A DNA stretch of 64,000 nt from CADEED01 sp041395625 (lineage in GTDB: Bacteria > Pseudomonadota > Gammaproteobacteria > Steroidobacterales > Steroidobacteraceae). Below, piece after piece: positions 9,401-18,327 of this stretch (position 1 is the stretch's first letter; each line of letters begins with the position of its first letter). The position numbers and the translations under genes were made by a program. A model generated the notes under the pieces. It was not told the origin of the DNA and did not search any database. It saw only the letters and a list, made by a program, of their open reading frames with translations. The stretch spans positions 124,001 to 188,000 of the forward strand of contig JAWLAE010000003.1 in the NCBI GenBank assembly GCA_041395625.1, in the 5' to 3' direction.

Positions 9401-10196
9401 TCGCCGAATCGATATCGAGCGACACGCCCATCACCAGCGTCGGCTTGCCTTCCAGGTCCCATTCAATCGCGCGGCCGCGATCCAGGATCCATTTCCAACT
9501 GCCGTTGGCAACCTTGATGCGATACTCGTGCTCGATCTTGTCATTGCGGCCGGCGACGTGATCTGCCAGATGCCGATTGACAGCCTCGCGATCGTCCGGA
9601 TGCAGCCGCGATGACCAAGGCTGCGGCACGCTTTCCCACTGCTCGCGCGAATAGCCGGTCATCGCGAACCACATCGCGCTCGAAGTGCCCGTATCGGTCG
9701 GCACGTGCCATTGCCAGAAGGCGGCTCGTGCGCCCCACAAGGCCGTGGCGAGCCGGGTCTGATCGACGGCGAGCATCGTTTCCGCGCGCTTGCGCGTATC
9801 GATATCAACTAACAAGCCGACCGCGAGCTGCGGCGCGCCCGCGGCATCGCGCTCCAGCACGCGACCACGCTGCAACACCCAGATCCATGCATCCTCGCCG
9901 CGGGCCAGCCGATATTCGCACTCGATCCGGTCCGCGCTGGCTGCAGCCGCCAGTTGCTTGTCGAGCGTTGCGCGATCGTCGGGGTGGACCCGGCTCAGCC
10001 ACTGCTGCAGGTCGAGGCGGCCGCCCGCGACTTCGATATCGCGAGCGGCTGCCCAACCGGCCTCGATCTGGACGCTCTGCGCAGCCGGCCGCCAGACCCA
10101 TGCGCCCGCATCCGCCGCGTCGAATGCGAGCTCGGCTAGCTGGCGGTCGATCGGGGCTGCAGTCGGCCGGGGGTCGGGTTTGGGGCGCGCGCTCAT
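6462..10196 (-). CDS. Soluble histidine kinase with eight PAS domains
   Basis: 1244 residues with no membrane segment or signal peptide. I count eight consecutive PAS/PAC units, the boundaries marked by repeated linkers ending in D-I/V-[DT]-x-R/K-x-R-[AE] and HPDD motifs in several PAS-3-type folds. A HisKA_3 dimerisation/phosphoacceptor domain follows (GSDLHDGLGQDL, His about residue 1050), then a HATPase with N (EAFTNSVRH), G1 (DNGCGID) and G2 (GNGMGLKLM) boxes. NarL-type kinases pair with LuxR-type regulators such as the gene just downstream. The number of PAS units suggests integration of several cytoplasmic redox or ligand cues. Repeats 1-4 resemble each other most, suggesting internal duplication. 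Confidence 0.93.
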   Translation of the reverse strand: MSARPKPDPRPTAAPIDRQLAELAFDAADAGAWVWRPAAQSVQIEAGWAAARDIEVAGGRLDLQQWLSRVHPDDRATLDKQLAAAASADRIECEYRLARGEDAWIWVLQRGRVLERDAAGAPQLAVGLLVDIDTRKRAETMLAVDQTRLATALWGARAAFWQWHVPTDTGTSSAMWFAMTGYSREQWESVPQPWSSRLHPDDREAVNRHLADHVAGRNDKIEHEYRIKVANGSWKWILDRGRAIEWDLEGKPTLVMGVSLDIDSAKRAEEQLRSVESRLQTAVWGAGVGLWELDFRTGLTRWFNDWCTRHDIDPCDGEDHVARWDDNLHPDEGPEAVRRFSAHVAGERDHYDAEYRIRTRSGDWRWVFERGRVVERDEQGAALRMVGICMDIAERKAADLELRADNERQEAALRLAGGGLWQLRLSTHEVNHSDAFYELFGVEPAAGRGNRRFWQDHVHHEDMQRAVAEFQRAAAAGIDEHESEYRFRHADGSWHWAFDRARILERNASGGAELVVGMIVDITTRKTRELALAASDQRFRAAAAAVSGIVYEIDLGTGIVERHGVERTLGYVDDALAPDSATWLQLCHPDDHASMQQQWDRFLGTGVKTESAIYRVRHRDGHYITVSDSPMLLHDASGKAIRVVGFAIDVTEQAREKTALATSEAMFRTVATLTPGFVFESVFTPDGKSQLVRVSEGFEAAMGCGLEEFQQRGDWGRCLTDDCRAAGLAMHRQLHAGTDGVCDELHIRRPDGALRWLAIRSRSVFDGLGRVVGSIGSATDVTDTRTSQEALRRSEAQLIAVAASSPDWLVLVDASQRVLYINRSMRGRTPEQLIGRSIRDISVPEDADRVVATVAHVLATGEPVDFEQSYDGGIKRIFDMRVRVVRTDERVAGVVISATDITARRAADELRATQARILDALREAVAVVDLDNVIRIANPSFDAMFGFAPGAAVGASLEPHVAPGAAGERSRIDRQMREAAGLPHAVPVEFECLRRDGSAFTANCVATQILINDREHWLVAFTDVTERKRMEREVLEIASREQLRIGSDLHDGLGQDLTGIALMMRSVVVQLRKENSTVRADVEDIIGLVNAAIESTRAMARGLSPVGADRGGLIAGLQTLAARGMERFGVQTKLITRLDDPLVLDDTSAGHLYRIAQEAFTNSVRHGRVTEVTIELQTADGSLQLTIADNGCGIDPAVAPGNGMGLKLMRYRAQMLQGDLVVSKSASGGVEIRCTCAHPRVGMG

Positions 10197-10404
10197 GAGC
10201 CGCTATTGTTGCGCAATCGCGTCGACGACACCTTGACCCAATTATCGGTGTACGGGTACGCCACGGTCGGGCTGGGCGCATCGCGCTGCCCTGCGAGTTC
10301 GGCCAGCAGCGCGACACAAGCGACAGCACCGCGACAAATCGGCGTTGCACCGCAGCGCAATCGAGGCACGACCGGGACGCTCAGGCGTTCCACCAGGCCG
10401 AAGT

Positions 10405-10445
10405 CGGGCATGACTCTATTTAACACCTCATACATAATATGTCTG
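10405..10445 (+). promoter_or_regulatory. Possible sigma-70 promoter for the methyltransferase gene
   Basis: The 290-bp divergent gap between the PAS kinase and the methyltransferase gene has no convincing ORF. An AT-rich patch inside it carries CATAAT (10433-10438) with a weak -35-like TGACTC about 16 bp upstream. The fit to consensus is poor; only the local AT-richness and position, about 50 bp before the GTG start, support it. Confidence 0.3.
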
Positions 10446-10486
10446 GTACAACTATTTGAAAACCAGCCCATTTCTCAGGGGAAAAC

Positions 10487-11275
10487 GTGGCGGACTCATC
10501 TGGCGGGGCACGCGTCGTGGCGGATTATTCCGAGTGGCGAGCGCGGGACTATTTCCAAACGTACTACAGCGAGGTCGTGTTACCTGACGAGCAGGCCGTG
10601 CTCGCCTACCAAGTACAGGTGCTCGCCGCAGCCGGTGAACGTTTCGGTCGCGGCCTCGAGTACGGCTGCGGACCCACGCTGCATCGGGCGATCGCGGCGG
10701 CGAAGTACGCCTTCCGTATCGATATGGCGGACTGGTTAGCAGACAACCTCGCCGCCGCACGCGAATGGTTGCTGGCTGACCTCGACAATCCCGACTGGAA
10801 GCAATTCACTCAATTCATTCTGGGGTGCGAAGGAATCCGCAACCCCGACGCGCGGCAAATCGACCGGCGCGAAGCGCACACGCGCAAGGTGGTACGCGGA
10901 CTGTATCTCAGCGATGCGCGCTGGCGTGAGCCGCTTGGTCCGCAACGCGTCGAGTTCTATGATCTGATCGTGTCGGGCTTCTGCCTCGACGCCGTATCCA
11001 GCGAACAACGAGTATGGCGCCGCTGCATGAAGAATCTGCTGTCGATGCTGCAGCCGGGCGGCACCCTGATCATGCACGCCCTGCATCAATGCAAATCGTA
11101 CAAGTGCGGCGAGCGCATGTTCCCCGGCAGCAATCTCTCGATGGACGACATGCATAGTGTGTTGCTGGCCGGCGGCTGCACCCGCGCGTCGATCGATGTG
11201 CAGGTGATCCCCTGCCCGGACAACGCCCAATACGGTTACAGCGGCATCCTCACCGCGTCAGCACGCAAAGCCTGA
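10487..11275 (+). CDS. NNMT/PNMT/TEMT-type SAM methyltransferase
   Basis: 262 residues. The N-terminal YFQTYYSEV segment and the SAM-binding motif LEYGCGPT match the NNMT/PNMT/TEMT family, which methylates small N- or S-nucleophiles (nicotinamide, amines, thioethers). A post-I acidic residue (FRIDMADWLADN) and LQPGGTLIMHAL complete the class I fold. The start is a GTG preceded by GGGG at suitable spacing. It is first in a co-directional run with a cysteine-synthase-like gene 79 bp on, which hints at a sulfur or amine substrate but does not prove one. The family is uncommon in bacteria. Confidence 0.75.
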   Translation: MADSSGGARVVADYSEWRARDYFQTYYSEVVLPDEQAVLAYQVQVLAAAGERFGRGLEYGCGPTLHRAIAAAKYAFRIDMADWLADNLAAAREWLLADLDNPDWKQFTQFILGCEGIRNPDARQIDRREAHTRKVVRGLYLSDARWREPLGPQRVEFYDLIVSGFCLDAVSSEQRVWRRCMKNLLSMLQPGGTLIMHALHQCKSYKCGERMFPGSNLSMDDMHSVLLAGGCTRASIDVQVIPCPDNAQYGYSGILTASARKA

Positions 11276-11354
11276 CCGCGACGCGGCGATCGGCAGCTCG
11301 TCAAGCCGGCGCGTGGCAGCCGCGCGGCCGCGCGTCCTGTACCATGCGCGCGTC

Positions 11355-12368
11355 ATGCCCACAGAACGTCTCCAGGCGCTGAAGCGCCTCGTCGGTCGTA
11401 CCCCGTTGCTCGAAATCCAGTGCCGGTTTCGCGGTCGCGAACATCGCATCTACGCCAAGCACGAGGCTTACAACTTCACCGGCAGCATCAAGGACCGGAT
11501 GGCGCTCTATATTCTGGAGCGCGCCTATGCCGAGGGCACGATCGAGCCAGGCGATGAGATCGGCGAGGCGACCAGCGGCAATACGGGTATCTCGTTCGCG
11601 GCGATGGGCCGCGCACTCGGGCACCATGTGCGCATTTACATGCCGGACTGGATGAGTCGTGAGCGCGTGCTCGTGATCCAGAGCCTGGGTGCGTCGGTCA
11701 TTCCAGTCTCACATGAACAGGGCGGTTTCCTCGGCAGCATCCGTATGGCCGACGAATTCGCGCGCGAAGCCGGCAATGTCTTTCGACCGCAGCAGTTCGA
11801 CAATCTGGCGAACGTGCAGGCCCACTATGAAACGACGGGGCCCGAGATCGTGGCCCAACTCGCATCGATCGGTCGCAAACCCACGGGCTTCGTCGCCGGC
11901 GTCGGTACCGGCGGCACGGTGATGGGCGTCGGGCGTTATCTGCAAGAGCGGGTTCCGGGTGCCGAGGCGTATCCGCTCGAACCTGCCAACTCACCGACCT
12001 TGCGCACCGGCCACAAGGTCGGGCGGCATCGCATTCAGGGCATCAGCGACGAATTCGTACCCTCGATCGTGAAGCTGGCCGAACTCGGTCGGCTGGTCGA
12101 CGTGTGGGATGGCGACGCGATCGTCATGGCGCAGCGCCTGGCGAGCGAACTGGGAATCGCCGTCGGTATCAGTTCCGGCGCCAATCTGCTGGGCGCCTTG
12201 CAGATCGCCGCCGAGCAAGGCGAGGATGCCTGTGTTGCCACGATATTCTGCGACTGCAACAAGAAGTACCTGTCAACCGACCTGTGCAGCGACGAGGAGT
12301 GCAAAGAGCATTATGGTTCGCGTGAGGTGGAGTTACTAGGTTTTCGCGCCATTCCCTGGTGCGACTAA
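11355..12368 (+). CDS. Cysteine-synthase / CBS-like PLP enzyme
   Basis: 337 residues from the ATG of MPTERLQ (an upstream in-frame start adds an unlikely leader). A fold-type II PLP enzyme: Lys in FTGSIKDRMA forms the Schiff base, TSGNTGISFA binds substrate, and GTGGTVMG grips the PLP phosphate. These enzymes make cysteine or related products by beta-replacement. Beyond the core there is a C-terminal Cys-rich stretch (CDCNKKYLSTDLC and following residues) that could bind metal or a cluster. The 'NPxxSVKDR' of standard CysK reads NFTGSIKDR here, so it is not a plain housekeeping CysK. Substrate unknown. Confidence 0.85.
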   Translation: MPTERLQALKRLVGRTPLLEIQCRFRGREHRIYAKHEAYNFTGSIKDRMALYILERAYAEGTIEPGDEIGEATSGNTGISFAAMGRALGHHVRIYMPDWMSRERVLVIQSLGASVIPVSHEQGGFLGSIRMADEFAREAGNVFRPQQFDNLANVQAHYETTGPEIVAQLASIGRKPTGFVAGVGTGGTVMGVGRYLQERVPGAEAYPLEPANSPTLRTGHKVGRHRIQGISDEFVPSIVKLAELGRLVDVWDGDAIVMAQRLASELGIAVGISSGANLLGALQIAAEQGEDACVATIFCDCNKKYLSTDLCSDEECKEHYGSREVELLGFRAIPWCD

Positions 12369-12390
12369 CGAAACTACGGGGATCTCAACG

Positions 12391-13077
12391 ATGGAAGAAG
12401 TCGGTCTGGCCTATGGGCTCGTCAAGTACCTGCATCTGCTGCTGTTCGTCTACTGGCTGGGCGGCGATGCGGGCGTGTATTACTCCTCGGGCTTCGTGAT
12501 CGACCCGAAGCGCTCGCGTGACGCGCGGCTCACAGCCGCCAAGATCTTCATCGAACTCGACATGCTGCCGCGCTACTGCCTGGCACTGATGTTGACCGTA
12601 GGTGGCGTGCTCGCCTACTACATCGATGTTCCACATCTCTCCTGGCAGCTACCGCTGATCATCATCCTTGGCCCGCTGTGGGTCTGGATGGTATGGGCTG
12701 TGCATCATTACCAGGGCAAGCCGTTGGGAGCGAAGCTCGCCAAGATCGATCTGTATTTCCGCTGGTTCATGATCGCCGCAATCATCGTCTCAGTCAGCTA
12801 TGCCCTGTTCGTCGACGGCCGACTGCGGCCCTACCCCTGGCTAGCCGCCAAGCTCTACCTGTTCGCCACGCTGATACTGGCGGGTCTGCTCATACGTCTG
12901 ACGCTGCCCGCCTTCAACGCCGGCTTCAAGACCCTCGCAACCACCGGTCCGACACCCGAGAGCGATCAGCAGATGCTCGACGGCATGCGCGCCGCCCGCG
13001 TCTATGTCTGGTACATCTGGTTCGGCGTCGCGGTGTCGGCCCTGATTGGCGTACTCAAGCCCGGCGCCGGCGGCTAA
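12391..13077 (+). CDS. Hypothetical integral membrane protein
   Basis: 228 residues with about six hydrophobic segments (near residues 8-25, 60-80, 85-105, 120-140, 150-172, 205-222). The first helix holds a His and a WLGGDAG motif (KYLHLLLFVYWLGG), a pattern seen in haem- or copper-associated CopD/DUF2269-like membrane proteins, but I cannot assign a family firmly. It lies 22 bp after the PLP enzyme and before uup on the same strand. Confidence 0.7.
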   Translation: MEEVGLAYGLVKYLHLLLFVYWLGGDAGVYYSSGFVIDPKRSRDARLTAAKIFIELDMLPRYCLALMLTVGGVLAYYIDVPHLSWQLPLIIILGPLWVWMVWAVHHYQGKPLGAKLAKIDLYFRWFMIAAIIVSVSYALFVDGRLRPYPWLAAKLYLFATLILAGLLIRLTLPAFNAGFKTLATTGPTPESDQQMLDGMRAARVYVWYIWFGVAVSALIGVLKPGAGG

Positions 13078-13155
13078 CGACCTGATGCGGGCGTGGGCCA
13101 CCATCGTGGCGATGGGGTCGGCGCGGTTTGGGAAACGCGGCGCGGAACCGCGCCG

Positions 13156-14970
13156 ATGATGTTGCTGACGCTGCGCGATGCGCAGCTCGCCTTCGGCCTG
13201 ACGCCGCTCCTCGATCGGGCGGCGCTCACGATCGAATCCGGCGAGCGGATCGGACTGATCGGGCGCAACGGCACCGGCAAGTCGACGCTGCTGCAGATCT
13301 TCGCGGAGCGCGTGTCACTGGACGAAGGCGAAGTTCAGCGTCGCAGCGGTCTGCGAGTGGTGCTCATCGAGCAGGAACCCGAGCTGCCCGATGCCGCTGA
13401 TGTCTACACGAGTCTATTGTTGCGCGGCGCTGTCGATGAGATCGACGATGACCGTGAGCGCACGACGGTGCTCGCGAAGCTGACCGCTTCGATGCAACGC
13501 TTCGGCGTCGACCCAGCGCGCGCGCCGGCGACCACCTCAGGCGGCGAACGCAAGCGCGCGGCGCTTGCACTGGGCTTTGCGCTCGAGCCTGACCTGCTGC
13601 TGCTCGATGAGCCGACCAACCATCTGGACTTCGACGCTGTCAGCACACTCGAGGACGCGGTACTGCGCGGCGGCACGCGCGTCATCATCACCCACGATCG
13701 ATATTTCCTGGATCGCGTGGCGACGCGGATCGTCGAGCTCGATCGCGGCATCCTGCGCTCCTATCCCGGCAATTGGTCCGACTATGAGACGCGCAAGGCA
13801 GCGGAGCTGGAGGCGGAACAAGTCGCCAATCGACGCTTCGACAAGTTCTGGGCGCAGGAAGAGGTGTGGATCCGCAAGGGTATCGAGGCGCGGCGTACGC
13901 GCAACGAGGGCCGCGTCAAACGACTGGAACGATTGCGCGTCGAGCGTGCGGCCCGACGCGAGCAGCCGGGCAAGGTACGGCTGGCGCTCGATGCGGGCGA
14001 GCGCTCCGGCAAGCTGGTGGCCGAACTCGAAGGCGTCAGCAAATTCTTCGGCGAGCACTGTGTGGTCCGCGGTCTCGACTTGCGAGTGATGCGCGGTGAC
14101 CGGCTGGGACTCATCGGACCAAACGGCGCGGGCAAGACGACCCTCATCAAACTGATCGTCGGCGCACTGGAACCCGACAGCGGCTCGATTCGGCGGGGCA
14201 CCAACCTGCAGGTGGCCTATTTCGACCAGTTGCGCGAGCAGCTCGATCCCGAGTGCACGCTGGCAGAGACCGTGAACCCCGGCTCCGATTGGGTGGACGT
14301 GGGCGGCGGACGACGGCATATCAGCAGCTACCTGGCCGACTTCCTGTTCCCGGCCAGGCGAGCGCAGGCGCCGGTCAGGATGCTGTCGGGTGGCGAGCGC
14401 AATCGGCTGCTGCTGGCGCGCTTGTTCGCCACGCCGGCGAATCTGTTGGTGCTGGACGAACCCACCAACGATCTGGACATCGAATCGCTCGAGCTGCTCG
14501 AGCAGCTGCTGCAGGACTATGCCGGTACACTGCTGCTCGTCACGCACGATCGCCGGTTCCTCGACAACGTGGTGACACAGTCGTTAGTCGCCGAAGGTAA
14601 CGGGCGCTGGCAGGAGTATGTCGGCGGCTACACCGACTGGATCGCGCAGCGTGATGCGCGCGCATCGACCACGACGTCGGTGAGTGCCAGGCCGGCGACA
14701 GCCTCATCAGCCGGCACTACGGCAGCCGACAAACGTCGCATGAGCTACAAGGACCGGCGTGAGCTGGATGCGCTGCCCGGTGAGATCGAGACACTCGAAA
14801 CCGAGCAGCGCGCGCTGGCTGAGCGCATGAGCAGCGCCGACTATTACCAGCGAACGCCAGCGGAAATGCGCGCTGACCAGGATCGGGTCGAGGCGCTCAA
14901 CAGACTCCTCGATGACAAGCTGGCGCGCTGGGAAGTGCTCGAGTCATCGGCGGCCAAACTCGATAATTGA
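13156..14970 (+). CDS. uup: ABC-F ATPase of the Uup type
   Basis: About 604 residues from the tandem ATGs at 13156/13159 (an upstream GTG in frame adds a non-conserved leader). Two ABC domains: Walker A GRNGTGKST and GPNGAGKTT; signatures TSGGERKRAALA and LSGGERNRLLLA; Walker B LLLLDEPTNHLDF and LLVLDEPTNDLDI. The charged ABC-F linker lies between them. After the second domain a ~90-residue coiled-coil tail (YKDRRELDALPGEIETLE) is the Uup hallmark. There are no membrane segments: the protein acts on ribosomes or branched DNA, not transport. Convergent with the ABC exporter gene downstream. Confidence 0.9.
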   Translation: MMLLTLRDAQLAFGLTPLLDRAALTIESGERIGLIGRNGTGKSTLLQIFAERVSLDEGEVQRRSGLRVVLIEQEPELPDAADVYTSLLLRGAVDEIDDDRERTTVLAKLTASMQRFGVDPARAPATTSGGERKRAALALGFALEPDLLLLDEPTNHLDFDAVSTLEDAVLRGGTRVIITHDRYFLDRVATRIVELDRGILRSYPGNWSDYETRKAAELEAEQVANRRFDKFWAQEEVWIRKGIEARRTRNEGRVKRLERLRVERAARREQPGKVRLALDAGERSGKLVAELEGVSKFFGEHCVVRGLDLRVMRGDRLGLIGPNGAGKTTLIKLIVGALEPDSGSIRRGTNLQVAYFDQLREQLDPECTLAETVNPGSDWVDVGGGRRHISSYLADFLFPARRAQAPVRMLSGGERNRLLLARLFATPANLLVLDEPTNDLDIESLELLEQLLQDYAGTLLLVTHDRRFLDNVVTQSLVAEGNGRWQEYVGGYTDWIAQRDARASTTTSVSARPATASSAGTTAADKRRMSYKDRRELDALPGEIETLETEQRALAERMSSADYYQRTPAEMRADQDRVEALNRLLDDKLARWEVLESSAAKLDN

Positions 14971-14996
14971 TACTCGCTCGCGGCGCTGTCTCGTCC

Positions 14997-16829
14997 CTAG
15001 CGATAGCCGCGAGCCTGCAGTTCGAACAAGGTCGCGTAGCGACCGTGCTGCGCCAGCAATTGCTGATGCGTGCCGCGCTCGACGATTCGGCCGCCATCGA
15101 GCACGGCAATCTGATCGGCCATACGCACGGTCGAAAAGCGGTGCGAAATCAGAATCGTGATGCGTTCGCGGGCGAGTTGACGGAAGTGCTCGAATACGTC
15201 GGCCTCAGCCTGCGCGTCCATGGCCGCCGTGGGTTCGTCGAGCACCAGCACATCGGCGCGCAACCGCATGAAGGCGCGCGACAACGCGATCTTCTGCCAT
15301 TGACCGCCTGACAACTCACGCCCATCCTTGAACCACTTGCCCAACTGCGTCCGATAGCCAGCGGGTAGCTCCTCGATGAAGCGATCAGCCTGACCTTTGG
15401 CGGCCGCGTCGCGCCAGCGTGCTTCGTCGTCGAAATTCGGCTCGTCGCCCGCGCCGACGTTCTCACCCACCAGCAGTTGATAGCGCGCGAAGTCCTGAAA
15501 GATGACTCCGACCCGTTGGCGCAGTACTTCACTGTCCCATTGTTCGAGGTCGAGACCGTCCAACAAGATACGCCCGGCTGTCGGTCTGTACAGCCGCGTC
15601 AGGAGCTTGATGAGCGTGGTCTTGCCGGAGCCGTTTTCGCCCACCAGGGCGATACTCGTGCCCGGACGGATATGGAGCGTGATGTCCTCGAGTGCTGGTC
15701 GGGCGGCATCCGGATAGGTGAAGCTGACATGCTCGAAGCGGATACCGTCGGTCGGATCGGGGCCCTTTTGCAGATCGCCGCGCTGCGCCGCCACCGGCGT
15801 TTCGAGGTATTCATAGAGCGTCGACAGATAGAGATTGTCTTCGTACATGCCGCCCACCGCGGCGAGACTGGCCGACACTGCGCTCTGCCCCTGCCGGAAC
15901 AGCATCAGGTACATGGTCATCGCACCGAGCGTGATCGCACCCGCGACCGCGGTCAGCGCGATCCATGCATAGGCACCATACAGCGCCACCGTGGCGATCA
16001 GGCCCAATGAAAAGCCCCACAGGTCACGCCTTATGGTCAGCGCACGGTCTTCCGCGTACAGCTTCTCGAAGATCGCACGATAGCGATCCAGCAACCGCGG
16101 CCCGAGGCCAAACAACTTGACCTCCTTGGCGTAATCCTCGCGTGCGATAACCGTCTCGAGATACATCTGCATGCGCGTCTCCGGCGCACGCCAACGGAAC
16201 AGCCGGAACGCATCGCCTGAAAACTTGGTTTCGGCGATGAAGGCCGGCAATCCGGCGGCAAACAACACGACCACCGCCCACGGTGAGAAGCCGGCGAGCA
16301 ACAGAGCGAAGCTGACCAGTGACACCGCGTTCTGCGCGAGTCCGAAGGTGCGCATGACGAGCGACAACGGCCGACTGGACGCTTCGCGCCGTGCACGCGT
16401 CAGCTTGTCGTAGAACTCGGAATCCTCGAACTGCTCGAGATCGAGCGTCAACGCCTTGTCGAGGATCATCACGTTGACGCGCTGCCCCAGCTGCGCCCGC
16501 AACAACGACTGACTCGTGGACAAGCCGCGCTGCGCTGCTGCAATCGCAGCGACTAACAAGCCCTCCAGCACCACGAACTCGACCACCCGCGTGCCGTCGA
16601 TGCCGCCCGCCTGAATCGCGGCGACCACCGCATCGACGATCTGCGCACCTACCCACGCGACGGCAGCGGGCAAAGCGCCAGCAATCAGTGTGAGCAGGCC
16701 AAGCGCGATGGTCAGCGGACGACTGGTGCTCCAGACGAGCTCGAGCGCGCGCCGGCTATAGCGAAAGACGCCGACGAATGCCCGCAAGGGATTGTTGTTA
16801 TCGACAGGAGCGGCGGACATCCCCCTCAT
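14997..16829 (-). CDS. ABC exporter half-transporter (fused permease-ATPase)
   Basis: 610 residues. The membrane domain (~1-330) has about six helices; the C-terminal ATPase has Walker A VGENGSGKTT, Q-loop IFQDFARYQ, a signature LSGGQWQK, Walker B VLVLDEP and a switch His in ILISHRFST. It would work as a homodimer in the inner membrane. The signature Gln-Trp and the FQDFARY Q-loop put it with peptide- or lipid-type exporters; substrate unknown. An alternative start ATG lies three codons on (16820). It is alone between uup and the helicase gene. Confidence 0.92.
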   Translation of the reverse strand: MRGMSAAPVDNNNPLRAFVGVFRYSRRALELVWSTSRPLTIALGLLTLIAGALPAAVAWVGAQIVDAVVAAIQAGGIDGTRVVEFVVLEGLLVAAIAAAQRGLSTSQSLLRAQLGQRVNVMILDKALTLDLEQFEDSEFYDKLTRARREASSRPLSLVMRTFGLAQNAVSLVSFALLLAGFSPWAVVVLFAAGLPAFIAETKFSGDAFRLFRWRAPETRMQMYLETVIAREDYAKEVKLFGLGPRLLDRYRAIFEKLYAEDRALTIRRDLWGFSLGLIATVALYGAYAWIALTAVAGAITLGAMTMYLMLFRQGQSAVSASLAAVGGMYEDNLYLSTLYEYLETPVAAQRGDLQKGPDPTDGIRFEHVSFTYPDAARPALEDITLHIRPGTSIALVGENGSGKTTLIKLLTRLYRPTAGRILLDGLDLEQWDSEVLRQRVGVIFQDFARYQLLVGENVGAGDEPNFDDEARWRDAAAKGQADRFIEELPAGYRTQLGKWFKDGRELSGGQWQKIALSRAFMRLRADVLVLDEPTAAMDAQAEADVFEHFRQLARERITILISHRFSTVRMADQIAVLDGGRIVERGTHQQLLAQHGRYATLFELQARGYR

Positions 16830-16872
16830 ATTGAGGATGTCCGCGCAGAACTCAAGCTAACCAGCGCTCTAC

Positions 16873-18327
16873 TCAGCCGAAACGGGAAAAGCCGCCACCG
16901 CCTGAACTCTGGCCGCCACCCGAGCGGGGACCGCCTGAGCGTCGACCCCCACCGCTGCCAGAACGGCCACCGGCCGAGTGCCGTTGACCACCACCCGCGC
17001 GCCGCGACGGTGCATTTCGATCGCTGCGAACATGATCGCGTGCTGGCGTGTGCCCCGATGAGCCTGACGAGCCGCCGCTGGACCCACGATCGTCCGCACC
17101 CTGGCGGGCCGGTCGTCTGGCACCGGCATCACGGCGCGGTCGCTGCTGGAACTGGCGCGATTGCCCGGGAGCAGAACGCTCAGCCGGCGATGGTCCGCGC
17201 GACTCGCGAATCTCGAACTCAGGCGTCGCCATGAAGGGCACGCTGCGCTTCAACAGGCGTTCGATGTCACGTAGCAGCGGCGCTTCGTCCGGCGACACTA
17301 ACGACACGGCACTGCCGCTGGCGCCCGCTCTGGCTGTGCGGCCGATACGGTGCACGTAGTCCTCGGGCACATTGGGCAGCTCATAGTTGACCACGTGCGG
17401 AAGTTCCTTGATATCGAGGCCCCGCGCCGCGACTTCGGTCGCAACGAGCGCCACGACTTCATTGTTCTTGAAGGCCGCGAGTGCCTGCACCCGCGCGTTC
17501 TGGCTCTTGTTGCCGTGAATCGCGGTTGCAACGATCCCGTCGCGATCCAGTTGCTGCGCCAGACGATTGGCGCCATGTTTTGTGCGCGTGAAGATCAGCA
17601 CCTGTTGCCAATTGCCGGCGCGGATCAGATGCGCGAGCAAGTGGCGCTTGTGATCCTTCGGCACCTTGTAGGCCACCTGGTCCACCTTGTCGGCAGTCGC
17701 ATTGCGCGGCGTCACCTGGATCGCGACCGGATCGCGCAGCAGATTGTTGGCGAGACCGCGAATGTCGTCGGAGTAGGTTGCGGAGAATAGCAAGTTCTGC
17801 CGCTGCTTCGGCAATTGTGCTATCACGCGCTTGATGTCGCGGATGAAGCCCATGTCGAGCATGCGGTCGGCTTCGTCGAGCACGAAGATCTCGACCTCGG
17901 CGAGCGACACCGCGCGCTGCGACGTGAGATCGAGCAGCCTGCCCGGTGTCGCCACCAAAATGTCACAGCCACGGCGCAGCTTGCCGATCTGCGGATTGAT
18001 GTTGACGCCGCCGAAGACGACATCGACCTTGAGGTTGGTGTACTTGCCGTAATCAGCACCGCTGGCCGCCACCTGGGCCGCGAGCTCGCGCGTCGGTGTC
18101 AGCACCAGCACGCGCGGCGCACCGGGCCGACTGGTGTCGAGTCGTTGCAGGATGGGCAGCATGAAACCAGCCGTCTTGCCGGTGCCGGTTTGCGCGCCGG
18201 CGAGCACGTCGCGGCCGGCGAGTACAGCCGGAATCGCTTCAGCCTGGATCGGAGTGGTGGTCGTGTAGCCCTTGTCGACCACAGCACGGAGCAGCTCGGG
18301 CTTGAGCCCGAGATCGGAAAAATTCAT
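16873..18327 (-). CDS. rhlE: DEAD-box RNA helicase, RhlE type
   Basis: 484 residues: FSDLGL N-terminus, Q-motif (TTPIQAEAIP), AQTGTGKT (motif I), PTRELAAQV (Ia), LDEADRMLDMGF (II), SAT (III) and HRIGRTARAGASG (VI). The last ~110 residues are a basic Arg/Ser/Gly-rich tail for RNA contact, as in RhlE. It unwinds RNA duplexes in ribosome assembly and mRNA turnover. A 257-bp non-coding gap lies upstream, consistent with a regulated leader as in cold-inducible helicases, but no specific motif was recognised there. Confidence 0.92.
   Translation of the reverse strand: MNFSDLGLKPELLRAVVDKGYTTTTPIQAEAIPAVLAGRDVLAGAQTGTGKTAGFMLPILQRLDTSRPGAPRVLVLTPTRELAAQVAASGADYGKYTNLKVDVVFGGVNINPQIGKLRRGCDILVATPGRLLDLTSQRAVSLAEVEIFVLDEADRMLDMGFIRDIKRVIAQLPKQRQNLLFSATYSDDIRGLANNLLRDPVAIQVTPRNATADKVDQVAYKVPKDHKRHLLAHLIRAGNWQQVLIFTRTKHGANRLAQQLDRDGIVATAIHGNKSQNARVQALAAFKNNEVVALVATEVAARGLDIKELPHVVNYELPNVPEDYVHRIGRTARAGASGSAVSLVSPDEAPLLRDIERLLKRSVPFMATPEFEIRESRGPSPAERSAPGQSRQFQQRPRRDAGARRPARQGADDRGSSGGSSGSSGHTPARDHVRSDRNAPSRRAGGGQRHSAGGRSGSGGGRRSGGPRSGGGQSSGGGGFSRFG

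Noticed and set aside
8331..9614. 427-codon open frame opposite the PAS kinase
   Set aside because: Antisense shadow of repeated PAS domains; no recognisable motif or ribosome-binding site.
14960..15015. Bidirectional terminator between uup and the ABC exporter gene
   Set aside because: An imperfect CTCGCGGC/GCCGCGAG pairing exists but with a long loop and no T-run.
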